44,610 bases of DNA from Micrococcaceae bacterium (GCA_025465475.1 JAODMR010000153.1:1-44610), one strand, 5' to 3'; shown: positions 24,104 through 33,161, counted from the stretch's first letter. Translations and numbers: made by a program. The notes: a model not told the origin generated them from the sequence alone.

Positions 24104-25078
24104 TCAGGAGACCCAGCCGGTGGGATCCGGAATGAGGCCCCTATCGTGCAGGTCGCTCCAGAAGTCGTCCGGCAGCGGCGTCTGCATCCGACCCAGGTTT
24201 TCGCGCACCTGCTCCGCCGAGGCAGCGCCCGCCACGACCCCCACCACGGCAGGGTGCAGCAGGCCGAACTGCAGGGCCGCGGTCGGCAGTTCGACGCCGA
24301 GCTCGGTACAGGCTGCCGCCAGGCGCCGTGCACGCTCAATAATGTTCGCCGGCGCCTGCGCGTAGTTGTAGGGCACCTCGTCGGGGACCGTTGGGCGGGC
24401 CATCAGGCCCGAGTTGAATACCGACGCGTTCACCACCCCCACCCGACGTTCCACGCATGCGGGAAGCAGCTCCGCGAGGGCGGGTTGTTCCAGCAGCGTG
24501 AACCGGCCGGCGAGCATGATCAGGTCCAGGTCGGCACGCTGCACGCACGCCAACAACGCCTCCGCCGAATTCGAGCCCACCCCGATGGATCCAACCAGTC
24601 CCTCAGCGCGGATCTTCTCAAGCTCGGGCAGGGCTTGCTGGATGCCGCTTTCAAGGTCGTAGACATCCGGGTCGTGCAGGTACAGAACATCAACGGAGTC
24701 CAGGCCCAGGCGGGTCAGTGAGTCTTCCAGGCTTCGACGAACGCCCTTCGGCGAGGGATCCCAGACCCGGCGAAAGTCAGCCGGAACGTCAAAACCGTCA
24801 TCGTCCTTGAACTGCCGGGGGTTCACGTCGGGAACCAGAACCCGGCCGACTTTCGTCGACACCACGAACTCCGACCGCGGCTTGCCTGTCAGAACTGCGC
24901 CGAGCCGGCGTTCGGACAGCCCCAAACCGTAGTGCGGTGCGGTGTCGAAATACCTCACCCCGCCCTGCCAGGCGGCTTCGATGGCGTCGGTTGCTTCGGC
25001 GTCGGTAATGGCAGCGAAAAGATTGCCAAGCCCCGCCCCACCCAGGCCCAGTACACCGAAGGTTGCCCTGTCCAGCAT
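24104..25078 (-). CDS. Aldo/keto reductase, probable L-fucose (D-threo-aldose) 1-dehydrogenase
   Basis: 324 residues from ATG 25078, two bases after the dehydratase stop, so the genes are co-transcribed. (alpha/beta)8 AKR barrel: FGVLGLGGAGLGN, RYFDTAPHYGLGLSERRLG with catalytic Tyr and Asp, VSTKVGRVL with Lys, and DVLYLHDPD with His, completing the tetrad. VFNSGLMA and ALQFGLLHPAVVGVVAGA are typical of the L-galactose/D-threo-aldose dehydrogenase group. It would oxidise L-fucose to L-fucono-lactone with NAD(P). The neighbouring L-fuconate dehydratase supports this. Pyridoxal dehydrogenase-like activity is the alternative. Confidence 0.85.
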   Translation of the reverse strand: MLDRATFGVLGLGGAGLGNLFAAITDAEATDAIEAAWQGGVRYFDTAPHYGLGLSERRLGAVLTGKPRSEFVVSTKVGRVLVPDVNPRQFKDDDGFDVPADFRRVWDPSPKGVRRSLEDSLTRLGLDSVDVLYLHDPDVYDLESGIQQALPELEKIRAEGLVGSIGVGSNSAEALLACVQRADLDLIMLAGRFTLLEQPALAELLPACVERRVGVVNASVFNSGLMARPTVPDEVPYNYAQAPANIIERARRLAAACTELGVELPTAALQFGLLHPAVVGVVAGAASAEQVRENLGRMQTPLPDDFWSDLHDRGLIPDPTGWVS

Positions 25079-25080
25079 GG

Positions 25081-26403
25081 TTACGCCCCTATCGGCTCTG
25101 CCGCAAGGCCCGCCCACACCGGACCCGACGGGTAGGTGTGGCTGGTGATCGTCCCGGGTAGTATCTCGCTGCCCCCGCCGGGCTCCGACGGTGGCCAGTA
25201 CCGGCCGGAATGGACGGTGACAGGCACAGCGAAATGCTCGTGCAGATGGTCAACGAACTCGATCATCCGGTCCTCCTTGCTGCCGCTAAGCGCCACGTAA
25301 TCGAACATGGCCAGATGCTGCACAGCTTCACAGAGGCCCACCCCGCCGGCGTGCGGGCACACCGGGACGCCGAACTTGGCGGCAAGCAGCAGGATGGCCA
25401 CGTTTTCGTTAACTCCAGCCACGCGGGCCGCATCAATCTGCAGCACGGACAGTGCCTCCGCCTGGAGCAGTTGCTTGAAAACAATGCGGTTCTGCACGTG
25501 TTCCCCGGTGGCAACCGGGATGGGAGCCACGCCACGGGCGATGGCGGCATGACCGAGGATATCGTCGGGGCTGGTGGGCTCCTCAATCCATGCGATGTCA
25601 TATGGGGCCAGGTGCTTCATCCAGTCGATGGCTTCCTGGACTCCCCACCGCTGGTTGGCGTCCACCGCGATACGCACATCCGGCCCCACTGCCGCACGGG
25701 CGGCCCGCACCCGGCGGATGTCGTCGTCCAGGTCGGCTCCGACCTTGAGTTTGATCTGAGTGAAGCCTTCGGCGAGCGCCTCCCGGGCCAGACGGGACAG
25801 CTTTTCGTCGCTGTAGCCCAGCCAACCGGGTGTGGTCGTGTAGGCGGGATAACCCTCCGTCTGCAGGGCCTCTTCCCGGTTTGCCCGTCCGGGCTCGGCG
25901 GCACGCAGCAGGGCCAGGGCTTCCGCGGGGGTCAGCGCATCCTCGATGTAGCGGAAGTCGACAAGTTCAACGAGTTCTTCCGGCGTCATCCGGGCGAGCA
26001 GCTGCCAGAGCGGCAGGTTGGCCCGCTTTGCCTTGAGGTCCCACAGCGCGTTGATGATGGCGCCGATCGCCATGTGCAAGACGCCCTTTTCCGGTCCGAG
26101 CCAGCGCAGCTGCGAATCGTGAACAAGCATCTTCCAGGTTGCCCCCATGGCGTCCAGCAGGTCCTCCACCCGCCGGCCGACCAGATACGGAGCCAATGCA
26201 GCGACGGCAGCCGTCTCAACGTCGTTGCCGCGCCCGATCGTGAAAACGAAGCCGTGGCCCTCAAGGCCGTCATCACTGTCCGTCCGCAGCCGGACATAGG
26301 CGGCGGAGTAGTCGGGATCGGGGTTCATCGCATCCGAACCGTCCAATTCCCGCGAGGTGGGAAACCGGATGTCGTGCGTGTCTACGGCGGTAATGATGCT
26401 CAC
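25081..26403 (-). CDS. L-fuconate dehydratase (enolase superfamily)
   Basis: 440 residues; GTG at 26403 with AGGAG upstream, matching the usual length. The N terminus [20 protein letters not shown] and [15 protein letters not shown] is characteristic of L-fuconate dehydratase and its ENOSF1 homologues. Barrel motifs: FTQIKLKVG (catalytic Lys), [10 protein letters not shown] (metal Asp), [10 protein letters not shown] (metal Glu), ATGEHVQNR (metal Glu) and [11 protein letters not shown] (catalytic His). It removes water from L-fuconate to give 2-keto-3-deoxy-L-fuconate using Mg2+. Together with the adjacent AKR, FAH and SDR genes it defines the non-phosphorylative L-fucose route. Confidence 0.92.
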   Translation of the reverse strand: MSIITAVDTHDIRFPTSRELDGSDAMNPDPDYSAAYVRLRTDSDDGLEGHGFVFTIGRGNDVETAAVAALAPYLVGRRVEDLLDAMGATWKMLVHDSQLRWLGPEKGVLHMAIGAIINALWDLKAKRANLPLWQLLARMTPEELVELVDFRYIEDALTPAEALALLRAAEPGRANREEALQTEGYPAYTTTPGWLGYSDEKLSRLAREALAEGFTQIKLKVGADLDDDIRRVRAARAAVGPDVRIAVDANQRWGVQEAIDWMKHLAPYDIAWIEEPTSPDDILGHAAIARGVAPIPVATGEHVQNRIVFKQLLQAEALSVLQIDAARVAGVNENVAILLLAAKFGVPVCPHAGGVGLCEAVQHLAMFDYVALSGSKEDRMIEFVDHLHEHFAVPVTVHSGRYWPPSEPGGGSEILPGTITSHTYPSGPVWAGLAAEPIGA

Positions 26404-26439
26404 GGCTGCTCCTGCTCGGGAATGTGTCTCCTGCCACCT

Positions 26440-26454
26440 AAACATCGGATGTTT
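26440..26454. promoter_or_regulatory. 15-bp palindromic operator AAACATCGGATGTTT
   Basis: Seven-base arms AAACATC and GATGTTT around a single G; the outer CTA/TTAG bases nearly extend it. It sits in the 159-bp gap between the divergent dehydratase and FAH genes, 37 bp upstream of the dehydratase GTG. Odd-length, TCNGA-centred palindromes fit GntR-type dimers. Confidence 0.7.
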
Positions 26455-26562
26455 TAGCCTGTCAACGGTTCAGCTTTGCCGGAACCTGCCTTACGCTGGG
26501 CTGCAGCAGTAAGCTGCGCCGGTCCACATGGACCCCAGGCGCCAAAAAGCAAAGGACGGCTA

Positions 26563-27489
26563 ATGAAACTGGTGCGCCTGGGTGAGCCCGGTCGGGAAAT
26601 ACCGGCAATCATCGTGGAAACTGACGGTGGTGTGGAGCAGGTGTTTGATGTCCGCTCACTGGCGACTGATTTCGACGGCGACTTTCTCGCCTCCGACGGG
26701 ATCGACCGGATCCGCAGGGGTTTGGCGCAGGACAGATTCCCCCTGCTGGAAGGTGCCGACCGGATGCGGCTTGGCACGCCAATCGCCAGGCCGCGCAACC
26801 TGCCCTGCGTGGGCCTTAACTACGCCGCCCATGCAGCAGAGTCGGGCGTCCCGGCACCGACGGTACCCGTGGTGTTCCTCAAGCCGGGCAACACGGCCGC
26901 CGGACCCTTCGATCCGGCCCCCATTCCGCCTGCCAGCCAAAAGTACGACTGGGAAGTGGAACTTGGCGTGGTGATCGGCCGTCCCGCGAGTTATTTGGCC
27001 TCCCGTGCCGAGGCAACGGACGTCATCGCCGGCTATCTGGTCGCCAACGATTTGTCGGAACGGGATTACCAAATGAACGGCCCGGCCGGGCAGTGGACGA
27101 AGGGGAAGTCCCTGCCGCAATCCACGCCGCTCGGACCTTGGCTCGTCCCCGCGGACGAGGTGGATCCGGGTGGTTTACGGCTGCGAAGCTGGGTGAATGG
27201 GGAAGCACGCCAGGACTCAAGCACCGCGGACCTGATTTTCGACGTTGCCACGATCGTGCACCATTTGAGCCAATACATGCTGCTGGAACCGGGGGACGTG
27301 ATCCTGACCGGCACTCCCGAGGGCGTGGCACTGTCCGGCAGGTTCCCCTACCTTCAGGACGGTGACGTGTTCGAGGCCGAAATCGAGGGTCTCGGCCGGC
27401 AGCGACAGGAGTATTTCCGCGTCACGCCCCGAAGCGACAGCGCGGACCCCTTCTCGGTGGCGGGCGCGGCCGGCGTCGCGCGTTCCTGA
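26563..27489 (+). CDS. FAH-family hydrolase, probable 2,4-diketo-3-deoxy-L-fuconate hydrolase
   Basis: 308 residues from ATG 26563 with AAAGGA upstream. A short N-terminal domain (MKLVRLGEPGREIPAI) precedes the fumarylacetoacetase fold: CVGLNYAAHAAESG with the catalytic His, PVVFLKPGNT, YDWEVELGVVIG with the metal-binding Glu pair, YLVANDLSERDYQ with the metal Asp, TKGKSLPQSTPLGPWL with the Lys, and DVILTGTPEGVAL. The family cleaves C-C bonds of beta-diketo acids with Mg2+. With an L-fuconate dehydratase beside it the likely reaction yields pyruvate and L-lactate. Its stop overlaps the SDR start (TGATG). Confidence 0.88.
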   Translation: MKLVRLGEPGREIPAIIVETDGGVEQVFDVRSLATDFDGDFLASDGIDRIRRGLAQDRFPLLEGADRMRLGTPIARPRNLPCVGLNYAAHAAESGVPAPTVPVVFLKPGNTAAGPFDPAPIPPASQKYDWEVELGVVIGRPASYLASRAEATDVIAGYLVANDLSERDYQMNGPAGQWTKGKSLPQSTPLGPWLVPADEVDPGGLRLRSWVNGEARQDSSTADLIFDVATIVHHLSQYMLLEPGDVILTGTPEGVALSGRFPYLQDGDVFEAEIEGLGRQRQEYFRVTPRSDSADPFSVAGAAGVARS

Positions 27490-28247
27490 TGCCGACCGAA
27501 CTGGAGGGTCTCGCCGCCCTTGTTACTGGAGGCGCCTCGGGGATTGGTGCTGCCATCGCAGCCAGGCTCCAGAACCTTGGAGCCGTCGTCTCGGTGCTGG
27601 ACCTGCAGGCCTCGAACCTCCCGGACGGGCAGCACGGGTTCGCGTGCGATGTCACTGACGACGCCGGGGTCCGTTCGGCGGTGCGCGCCGCCGCCGAACA
27701 GTGCAACGGGCTGGACCTGCTGATCAACAACGCGGGAATCGGCGCGGCCGGCACGGTGGAAGACAACGACGACGACGAATGGCACCGCGTGTGGGACGTG
27801 AACGTGGTCGGCATGGTCAGGGTGAGCCGCGCTGCGCTGCCATATCTGCGCCGTTCACCGTCAGCTGCCGTGGTGAACACCTGCTCGGTGGCCGCGACGG
27901 TGGGCCTGCCGGAAAGGGCTCTGTACAGCGCCAGCAAGGGAGGCGTCATGGCGCTGACCCAGGCCATGGCCGCCGACCACCTCCGCGAAGGAATCCGCGT
28001 CAACGCTGTCCTGCCGGGAACGGCTGACACGCCATGGGTGGCCCGCCTGCTTGAGGCCGCACCTGACCCGGACGCCGAGCGTGCCGCATTGGCGGCACGC
28101 CAGCCACACGGACGCCTGGTCACCGCCCGGGAGGTGGCTGACGCTGTTGCCTATCTGGCCAGTCCCCGCTCCGGGTCCACCACCGGCACCACCTTGACAG
28201 TCGACGGGGGCCTGAGTGCCCTCCGACTCCGGCCACAGGGAACCTGA
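27489..28247 (+). CDS. SDR, probable 2-keto-3-deoxy-L-fuconate dehydrogenase
   Basis: 252 residues, translation coupled to the FAH gene by TGATG. Classical SDR features: TGGASGIGAA (cofactor loop), Asp in VLDLQ suggesting NAD preference, FACDVTD, LLINNAGIG, NTCSVAATVG with the catalytic Ser, YSASKGG with Tyr and Lys, and a C-terminal TGTTLTVDGGLSA. In the non-phosphorylative fucose route the SDR oxidises C4 of 2-keto-3-deoxy-L-fuconate before hydrolysis by the FAH enzyme, which fits the gene pair. It is the last gene before the shared terminator and tRNA. Confidence 0.9.
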   Translation: MPTELEGLAALVTGGASGIGAAIAARLQNLGAVVSVLDLQASNLPDGQHGFACDVTDDAGVRSAVRAAAEQCNGLDLLINNAGIGAAGTVEDNDDDEWHRVWDVNVVGMVRVSRAALPYLRRSPSAAVVNTCSVAATVGLPERALYSASKGGVMALTQAMAADHLREGIRVNAVLPGTADTPWVARLLEAAPDPDAERAALAARQPHGRLVTAREVADAVAYLASPRSGSTTGTTLTVDGGLSALRLRPQGT

Positions 28248-28310
28248 CGGCTCGCCCTGGCCCCGCAAGGGACACCGGGCTGAGCGGAACGGTATAAAAG
28301 GGCCTAAACG

Positions 28311-28344
28311 AAAGGAACCCCCGGTTTTCACCGGGGGTTCCTTT
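28311..28344. terminator. Bidirectional intrinsic terminator
   Basis: AAAGGAACCCCCGGT (28311-28325) pairs perfectly with ACCGGGGGTTCCTTT (28330-28344), loop TTTC. It has T-rich ends on both strands, serving the fucose SDR on plus and the tRNA on minus, which ends six bases away. Confidence 0.92.
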
Positions 28345-28350
28345 ATTGCG

Positions 28351-28433
28351 TGCGCGAGGGGGGATTTGAACCCCCACGCCCTTTCGGACACTGGCACCTG
28401 AAGCCAGCGCGTCTGCCGTTCCGCCACTCGCGC
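28351..28433 (-). tRNA. tRNA-Leu (anticodon CAG)
   Basis: 83 bases. Acceptor GCGCGAG pairs with CTCGCGC, discriminator A, no encoded CCA. Anticodon arm CTGGC-TTCAGGT-GCCAG gives CAG for codon CTG. The D-arm contains GGCGGAACGGCAGAC, a long variable arm (TGTCCGAAAGGGCG) is typical of class II Leu tRNA, and the T-arm is GGGGGTTCAAATCCCCC. Transcription runs leftward into the terminator at 28311-28344. Confidence 0.96.
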
Positions 28434-28488
28434 GCAGCCATTCATACCGTTCCATCCGGAGACAAAACCTGTTTGAACAACGGGATCA

Positions 28489-28518
28489 AGCATAACGGAG
28501 ATTTCGGTGATTACCTAA
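28489..28518 (-). promoter_or_regulatory. Candidate promoter of tRNA-Leu
   Basis: On the minus strand TTAGGT (28518-28513) and TATGCT (28494-28489) are spaced by 18 bp, giving a ~50-base leader before the tRNA 5' end at 28433. Confidence 0.4.
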
Positions 28519-28777
28519 ACGGGCTTCGGAAGGGGGCCTACCGTGCCCTTACCGTGCTCCTTCCCTACCTTCCGCTTCGCCTCGTGCGGCCCTCACGCGC
28601 CACTCGTGCGCCGCTGTGAAAGCCGGCATCGCGCTCCGCCGCGGCCCCTAATGGGGTTTTCCCAGAGGCGCCAAGTAGTATCGGAGGGAAAGCTGGCCGC
28701 CCGGCCCGTCACTTTCGGGTGCGGTTTGGAGGTGGTGGCATGAATGCCCGCGGGTCGACGAACGGAAGGAGAGCGCC
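28519..28777. other. Leader region of the fhaA operon
   Basis: There is no gene in this part of the 344-bp gap between the tRNA and fhaA. A -10-like TAGTAT at 28676-28681 lacks a clear -35 partner. GGAAGGAG precedes the fhaA ATG by seven bases. The operon promoter very likely lies here, but I cannot place it firmly. Confidence 0.4.
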
Positions 28778-29542
28778 ATGGGACTGTTGGACAACGTCGA
28801 AAAAGGCATTGAAAAGGCCGTTCGCGGGGCCTTCTCCCGGGGCTCCAAATCCTCTGTCCAGCCCGTGGAGATCGCCAGCCGGCTACGCCGCGAACTCGAT
28901 GACAAGGCCATGACACTCGCTGCCGGCAGAACCCTCGCGCCGAACGTTTTCGAAGTCACCCTCAGCGCGCCCGACTTTGACAGTGCCAGAAGCTGGGGAA
29001 CCGCGCTGGCTGAAGAACTATGCGACGTCGTCATCCGGCACGCCCGCAGCCAGGGCTACGCTCTGCAGGGTCCTGTGCGGGTCACCTTCACGCAGGACGA
29101 GGAGCTGAAGGCGGGCTCCTTCGAGGTGCTGTCCACCACGGAGCGCGGCGGAGAACAGGCAGCCTCCAGCCCACGACCGGACAACTCCCGGGCCAACTAT
29201 CCGGCTACGGCGCCTGCTGCCCCGCCGCGGTCCCCCGCGCGGTTCCAGCCGGTGCTGGATATCGATGGTCAGCGCTATTCCCTGAATGCTGACTCCATTA
29301 TTCTCGGCCGGTCCTCGGAGGCAGACATCCTCATTGACGACACCGGCGTTTCCCGGCGGCACCTGGAGATCCGGACGGAAAATGGCGCCTCCACCGCCGT
29401 CGACCTGGGCTCCACCAATGGGAGCTACGTCAACGGGCAACGCGTGCAGGGCAGTGCGCCCCTCACAGACGGATCCGCCATTTCCATGGGACGCACCAAA
29501 ATTGTCTTCCGGCTGATACCGCTGGCGAACGGACAGCGGTAA
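28778..29542 (+). CDS. fhaA: FHA-domain protein FhaA (DUF3662 + FHA)
   Basis: 254 residues. N-terminal DUF3662 module (MGLLDNVEKGIEKAVRGAFS, then VQPVEIASRLRRELDDKAM and APNVFEVTLSAPDF), a Pro/Ala linker ~125-160, and a C-terminal FHA domain with ILGRSSEADILIDDTGVSRR and DLGSTNGSYVNG, carrying the phosphothreonine-binding Arg, Ser and Asn. In mycobacteria FhaA binds phosphorylated pseudokinase MviN and restrains peptidoglycan synthesis. It is the first gene of a seven-gene operon: fhaB starts immediately after its stop. Confidence 0.95.
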   Translation: MGLLDNVEKGIEKAVRGAFSRGSKSSVQPVEIASRLRRELDDKAMTLAAGRTLAPNVFEVTLSAPDFDSARSWGTALAEELCDVVIRHARSQGYALQGPVRVTFTQDEELKAGSFEVLSTTERGGEQAASSPRPDNSRANYPATAPAAPPRSPARFQPVLDIDGQRYSLNADSIILGRSSEADILIDDTGVSRRHLEIRTENGASTAVDLGSTNGSYVNGQRVQGSAPLTDGSAISMGRTKIVFRLIPLANGQR

Positions 29543-30022
29543 ATGAGCGACCTGACCGTCACCGTCCTCCGGTTCGGCTTCCTCATCCTGCTCTGGGTGC
29601 TGATCTTCAGCATCGTCGGAGTGATGCGGCGTGACCTGGTCATCGGCCGCAAGGCAAAGGTCGGCACTCCCACCGCACGGGAGGTCCGGCGCCACCCCGA
29701 GCTGACCGAGGAACCGGTCCCCTCCCGGCAGCAGGCCCGGCGCCTGGTCGTGACGGAAGGTCCGCTGGCCGGAACCGCCATGGACCTGGCGGCAAGTCCC
29801 ATCCTGCTGGGCCGCGCACAGGAAGCCACCCTCGTGCTTGAGGATGACTATGCGTCCGGCCGACACGCCCGCCTCTTTCCGCAGGGCAGCCGCTGGTTCA
29901 TTGAAGATCTGGGCTCCACCAACGGGACCTTCCTGGGCTCGCAGCAATTGACCCGCGCGCTGCCGGTGGAACCAGGGGTCCCCATTCGGATCGGTAAGAC
30001 GGTCATCGAATTGAGGCCGTAG
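29543..30022 (+). CDS. fhaB: FHA-domain membrane protein FhaB (FipA)
   Basis: 159 residues, ATG directly after the fhaA TAA. One N-terminal membrane helix (TVLRFGFLILLWVLIFSIVG, ~7-28), a basic linker, then an FHA domain from ~75: ILLGRAQEATLVLEDDYASG with RH following, and DLGSTNGTFLGSQQL. It docks phosphothreonine partners at the membrane; in mycobacteria it links to FtsZ and FtsQ and is targeted by PknA/PknB. The start of pstP overlaps its TAG stop. Confidence 0.95.
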   Translation: MSDLTVTVLRFGFLILLWVLIFSIVGVMRRDLVIGRKAKVGTPTAREVRRHPELTEEPVPSRQQARRLVVTEGPLAGTAMDLAASPILLGRAQEATLVLEDDYASGRHARLFPQGSRWFIEDLGSTNGTFLGSQQLTRALPVEPGVPIRIGKTVIELRP

Positions 30023-31743
30023 TGGTGGCTGAACGTCCCCTGCTGCTGCGTTATGCCGCACGATCGGATGTGGGCCTGATCCGGGCAAAAAACGACGATT
30101 CAGCGTACGCGGGCCAGTACCTGGCCGTCGTCGCCGATGGCATGGGCGGGCACGCCGGTGGCGACGTCGCCAGCGCCTCGACGGTTCTGGACCTGATCCA
30201 CCTCGATCACAACCTGTACTCCGACGACGCCGGGACGCTCCTGGCCGACGAGATTCAAACCGCGAACTCGCTGCTGTCGGAACTGGTGCACGAGAGCCCC
30301 AAACTGGCCGGCATGGGCACCACCGTCACCGCCCTGTTGCTGTCCGGCCACACGCTTAAGTTTGCGCACATTGGAGATTCACGCGCCTACCGGCTGAAAA
30401 ATGGCGTATTCGAGCAAATCAGCGTGGACCACACCTTCGTTCAGCGCATGATCGAGGAGGGCAGGTTACGCCCGGAGGACGCCGAGTCGCATCCACACAA
30501 AAATGTGCTCATGCGCGTCCTGGGTGACGTCGATGCCAGCCCCGAACTCGACCTGGCAACCTTCGAAGCCGAACCCGGGGAACGCTGGCTGCTTTGCTCG
30601 GATGGGCTGAACTTCGTTCGGCCGAGCCTCGTCGAGGACGTGATGCGCAGCGGCGCCGGTCTGGCCGACACCGCTGACACCCTGGTTCGACTGACCTTGG
30701 AAGCGGGCGCTCCCGACAACGTCTCGGTAGTGGTGTTCGAAGTGGCTGTCGCCACGAACGACGACGTCCCGACCGCCGCCCTGCAAACGGTGCCGGACGC
30801 TTCCCTCCGGTCGGCCGCGATCCCCCCTGCCGGCGCCGAGGGGGCACCCGGGGCAGCAACCGCGTCACCGGCAACCTCGGCACCGACAACAATGGCAACC
30901 GCAACGACCGCGGGCCTCCAAATTGCCGCTCCCGCAGCGGCACCTGCACCCGCCGCCGTCGTCGGGACCGGCACTCCTGCGGCAGAAGCTGGGCACGAAC
31001 CGGCCAACGCCGATGCAGACCCCGCCGGCACCGGCGGCTCGGTCGAAAAGACCGAGGACCTCGGAGCGCACTTGTCAGCCGAAGTCATTCGGGCCGAACT
31101 GGCCGAACGGCCCCACGAATTGGTCGGCGCTGCCCGGCTGGCCCTGGACTCGGGGAAGATCCCGACTATCGGCAATAAGCCACGGCCCCGAAGGGCGGCA
31201 GCCGTCCTGACGCACCGCACAGGACCCCTGGCCTTGGCTCCCGAGGACGATGAACCGGACGTGGCCCCGCCGTTGCGGCGGCGCCGCTTCCTGCTCCTGA
31301 TCGGAGCAGCCGTCATCGTGCTTGCGCTTGTCCTTTCGGCCTGGCTGGCCTACGCCTGGACACAGACCCGTTACTACGTGGGAGAATCCGCCGGCCGCGT
31401 GGCCATCTACAACGGCGTCTCCCAACCGCTTGGGCCGATCAGCCTGTCCCATGTATACCGGGAGACCACCATTGAGGTCTCCTCGTTGCCCGAATTCTCC
31501 CGACAGCGGCTCAGCCAGACGGTGCCTGCAGCGAACCTCAAAGACGCGCAGGACATCATCACCGGGCTGCAACTGGGGACCGGGACGGGAACGCAGGACT
31601 GTTCATCCGCCAGCGCGACATCGTCGCCGTCCCCCACCGCAACCACTGAGGCACCGTCCCCGAGTGGTCCGCCCACCGCCAGCGGTTCGGCAAGGCCCGG
31701 TACTTCCACCACATCGTCAGCATGTTCCGGAGGAACCCCATGA
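30022..31743 (+). CDS. pstP: PP2C-type serine/threonine phosphatase PstP
   Basis: 573 residues; GTG at 30022 overlapping the fhaB stop, with a second GTG one codon on. Cytosolic PP2C domain ~8-245 with IRAKNDDSAYAG, VADGMGGHAGGDVAS (metal Asp and Gly), FAHIGDSRAYRL, MRVLGDVDASPELD, WLLCSDGLNFV and APDNVSVVVFEV. A long Ala/Pro/Thr linker (~250-410) leads to one membrane helix (~420-446) and an extracellular Ser/Thr/Pro tail. It reverses PknA/PknB phosphorylation of kinases and cell-wall proteins. The linker is longer than in mycobacterial PstP. It overlaps rodA by ATGA. Confidence 0.95.
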   Translation: MVAERPLLLRYAARSDVGLIRAKNDDSAYAGQYLAVVADGMGGHAGGDVASASTVLDLIHLDHNLYSDDAGTLLADEIQTANSLLSELVHESPKLAGMGTTVTALLLSGHTLKFAHIGDSRAYRLKNGVFEQISVDHTFVQRMIEEGRLRPEDAESHPHKNVLMRVLGDVDASPELDLATFEAEPGERWLLCSDGLNFVRPSLVEDVMRSGAGLADTADTLVRLTLEAGAPDNVSVVVFEVAVATNDDVPTAALQTVPDASLRSAAIPPAGAEGAPGAATASPATSAPTTMATATTAGLQIAAPAAAPAPAAVVGTGTPAAEAGHEPANADADPAGTGGSVEKTEDLGAHLSAEVIRAELAERPHELVGAARLALDSGKIPTIGNKPRPRRAAAVLTHRTGPLALAPEDDEPDVAPPLRRRRFLLLIGAAVIVLALVLSAWLAYAWTQTRYYVGESAGRVAIYNGVSQPLGPISLSHVYRETTIEVSSLPEFSRQRLSQTVPAANLKDAQDIITGLQLGTGTGTQDCSSASATSSPSPTATTEAPSPSGPPTASGSARPGTSTTSSACSGGTP

Positions 31744-33161
31744 GCCAGCTCTTCACAGTCGCCAAACCCCGGCGCAATGTCGAACTCGCCCTGCTGGTGC
31801 TCGCCCTGGGCTTGGGCATGTTCGCCAGTTTCCTGGTCAACGTCAACACTGGAGTCTCCTACGACGACGAGTTCTACTCCCAAGCCTCCGTGCTGGCCGT
31901 CCTATCCTTGTGCGCGCATATAACCCTGCGCTTCCGGGCGAAATATGCTGATCCAGTTATACTTCCGGTCGTGGTTGCGCTTAACGGGATCGGGCTCGCC
32001 ATGATCCACCGCGTCGATATCGCCACCGACGACGCCGCCGCGCCCCGGCAATGGCTCTGGACCGGCGTCGCCGTCGTCGCCGCCATCATCGTCTTGTGGC
32101 TGCTTCGAGATCACCGGATCCTGCGTCGGTTCACCTACATTTCGCTCATCGTCAGCGTCATCCTGCTGCTCATGCCGTTGATTCCTGGATTGAGCGCCGG
32201 CGACGTCAACGGTGCCAACGTCTGGATCCGGATCGGGGACAACTCCTTCCAGCCGGGTGAGATCGCCAAAATTACGCTGGCCATCTTCTTTGCCGGTTAC
32301 CTGTCATCAAACAGGGACCTGATCCTGCTGGCCGGCAAGAAGATTGGCCCCCTGCAGCTTCCCCGGGTCAGGGACCTGGGGCCGATGGTCGTGGCCTGGC
32401 TCGCCAGCGTCGGCGTGCTGGTCTTCCAGCACGACATCGGTTCCTCCGTGTTGTTCTTCGGGCTGTTTATGACCATGATCTACGTGGCGACCAGCCGGAT
32501 CAGCTGGGTCGTCATCGGCGTCGTATTGATCGCCGCCGGCGGCGTGATGGCCGCCCGGATCTTCCCCCACGTCTCCGCACGGGTGGACAGCTGGCTGAAC
32601 GCCTTCGATCCGGAAGTCTACGGACGGGCCGTGGGCGGGAGCGGGCAGATCGTCCAGGCGCTCTTCGGCATGGCCAACGGCGGTCTGATTGGCACTGGCC
32701 TCGGCAAGGGCCAACCGGAAATGGTGCCCTTCTCCAACAGCGACATGATCATCGCCACGATCGGCGAAGAACTGGGCATGATCGGGCTGTTCGCCGTCGT
32801 CCTGCTGTACCTGCTGCTCATTACCAGGGGCTTCCGGGCCGCGCTCGGCACCCGGGACGCCTTCGGAAAGCTGCTGGCGTGCGGCCTGTCCTTCGCCATT
32901 GCACTGCAATGCTTCGTGGTCATCGGCGGCGTGACCCGGTTGATCCCGCTCACCGGCCTCACCACGCCCTTCCTGGCCGCGGGCGGATCCTCCCTGCTGG
33001 CCAACTGGATCATCGTCGCCCTGCTGCTGCGCATTTCCGACGCGTCGCGCCGCCCACTGCCGGCACCAGGGACACCAGGAACCCCCACGCCTGCCGGCAG
33101 CGGCGCCACCGCGGGCACACCCGACCGCTCAACAACCACCGAGGCGGTGCAGACCCTGTGA
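31740..33161 (+). CDS. rodA: SEDS peptidoglycan polymerase RodA (FtsW/RodA/SpoVE)
   Basis: 473 residues from ATG 31740 (CCGGAGGA upstream, ATGA overlap with pstP). About twelve membrane helices. SEDS hallmarks: GANVWIRIGDNSFQPGEIAK (the W-I-x-I-G-x-FQP-E-K motif), FQHDIGSSVLFFGLFMTMIY with the catalytic Asp region, YQ-type loop replaced by PEVYGRAVGGSGQIVQALF, MANGGLIGTGLGKG, IIATIGEELGMIG and GVTRLIPLTGLTTPFLAAGG. It polymerises lipid II into glycan strands together with its partner transpeptidase PbpA, encoded next with a GTGA overlap. The cytoplasmic tail is Pro/Thr-rich. Confidence 0.95.
   Translation: MSQLFTVAKPRRNVELALLVLALGLGMFASFLVNVNTGVSYDDEFYSQASVLAVLSLCAHITLRFRAKYADPVILPVVVALNGIGLAMIHRVDIATDDAAAPRQWLWTGVAVVAAIIVLWLLRDHRILRRFTYISLIVSVILLLMPLIPGLSAGDVNGANVWIRIGDNSFQPGEIAKITLAIFFAGYLSSNRDLILLAGKKIGPLQLPRVRDLGPMVVAWLASVGVLVFQHDIGSSVLFFGLFMTMIYVATSRISWVVIGVVLIAAGGVMAARIFPHVSARVDSWLNAFDPEVYGRAVGGSGQIVQALFGMANGGLIGTGLGKGQPEMVPFSNSDMIIATIGEELGMIGLFAVVLLYLLLITRGFRAALGTRDAFGKLLACGLSFAIALQCFVVIGGVTRLIPLTGLTTPFLAAGGSSLLANWIIVALLLRISDASRRPLPAPGTPGTPTPAGSGATAGTPDRSTTTEAVQTL

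Noticed and set aside
32879-33157. N-terminal extension of PbpA
   Set aside because: Lies wholly inside rodA; the GTG at 33158 overlaps the rodA stop and directly precedes the membrane anchor.
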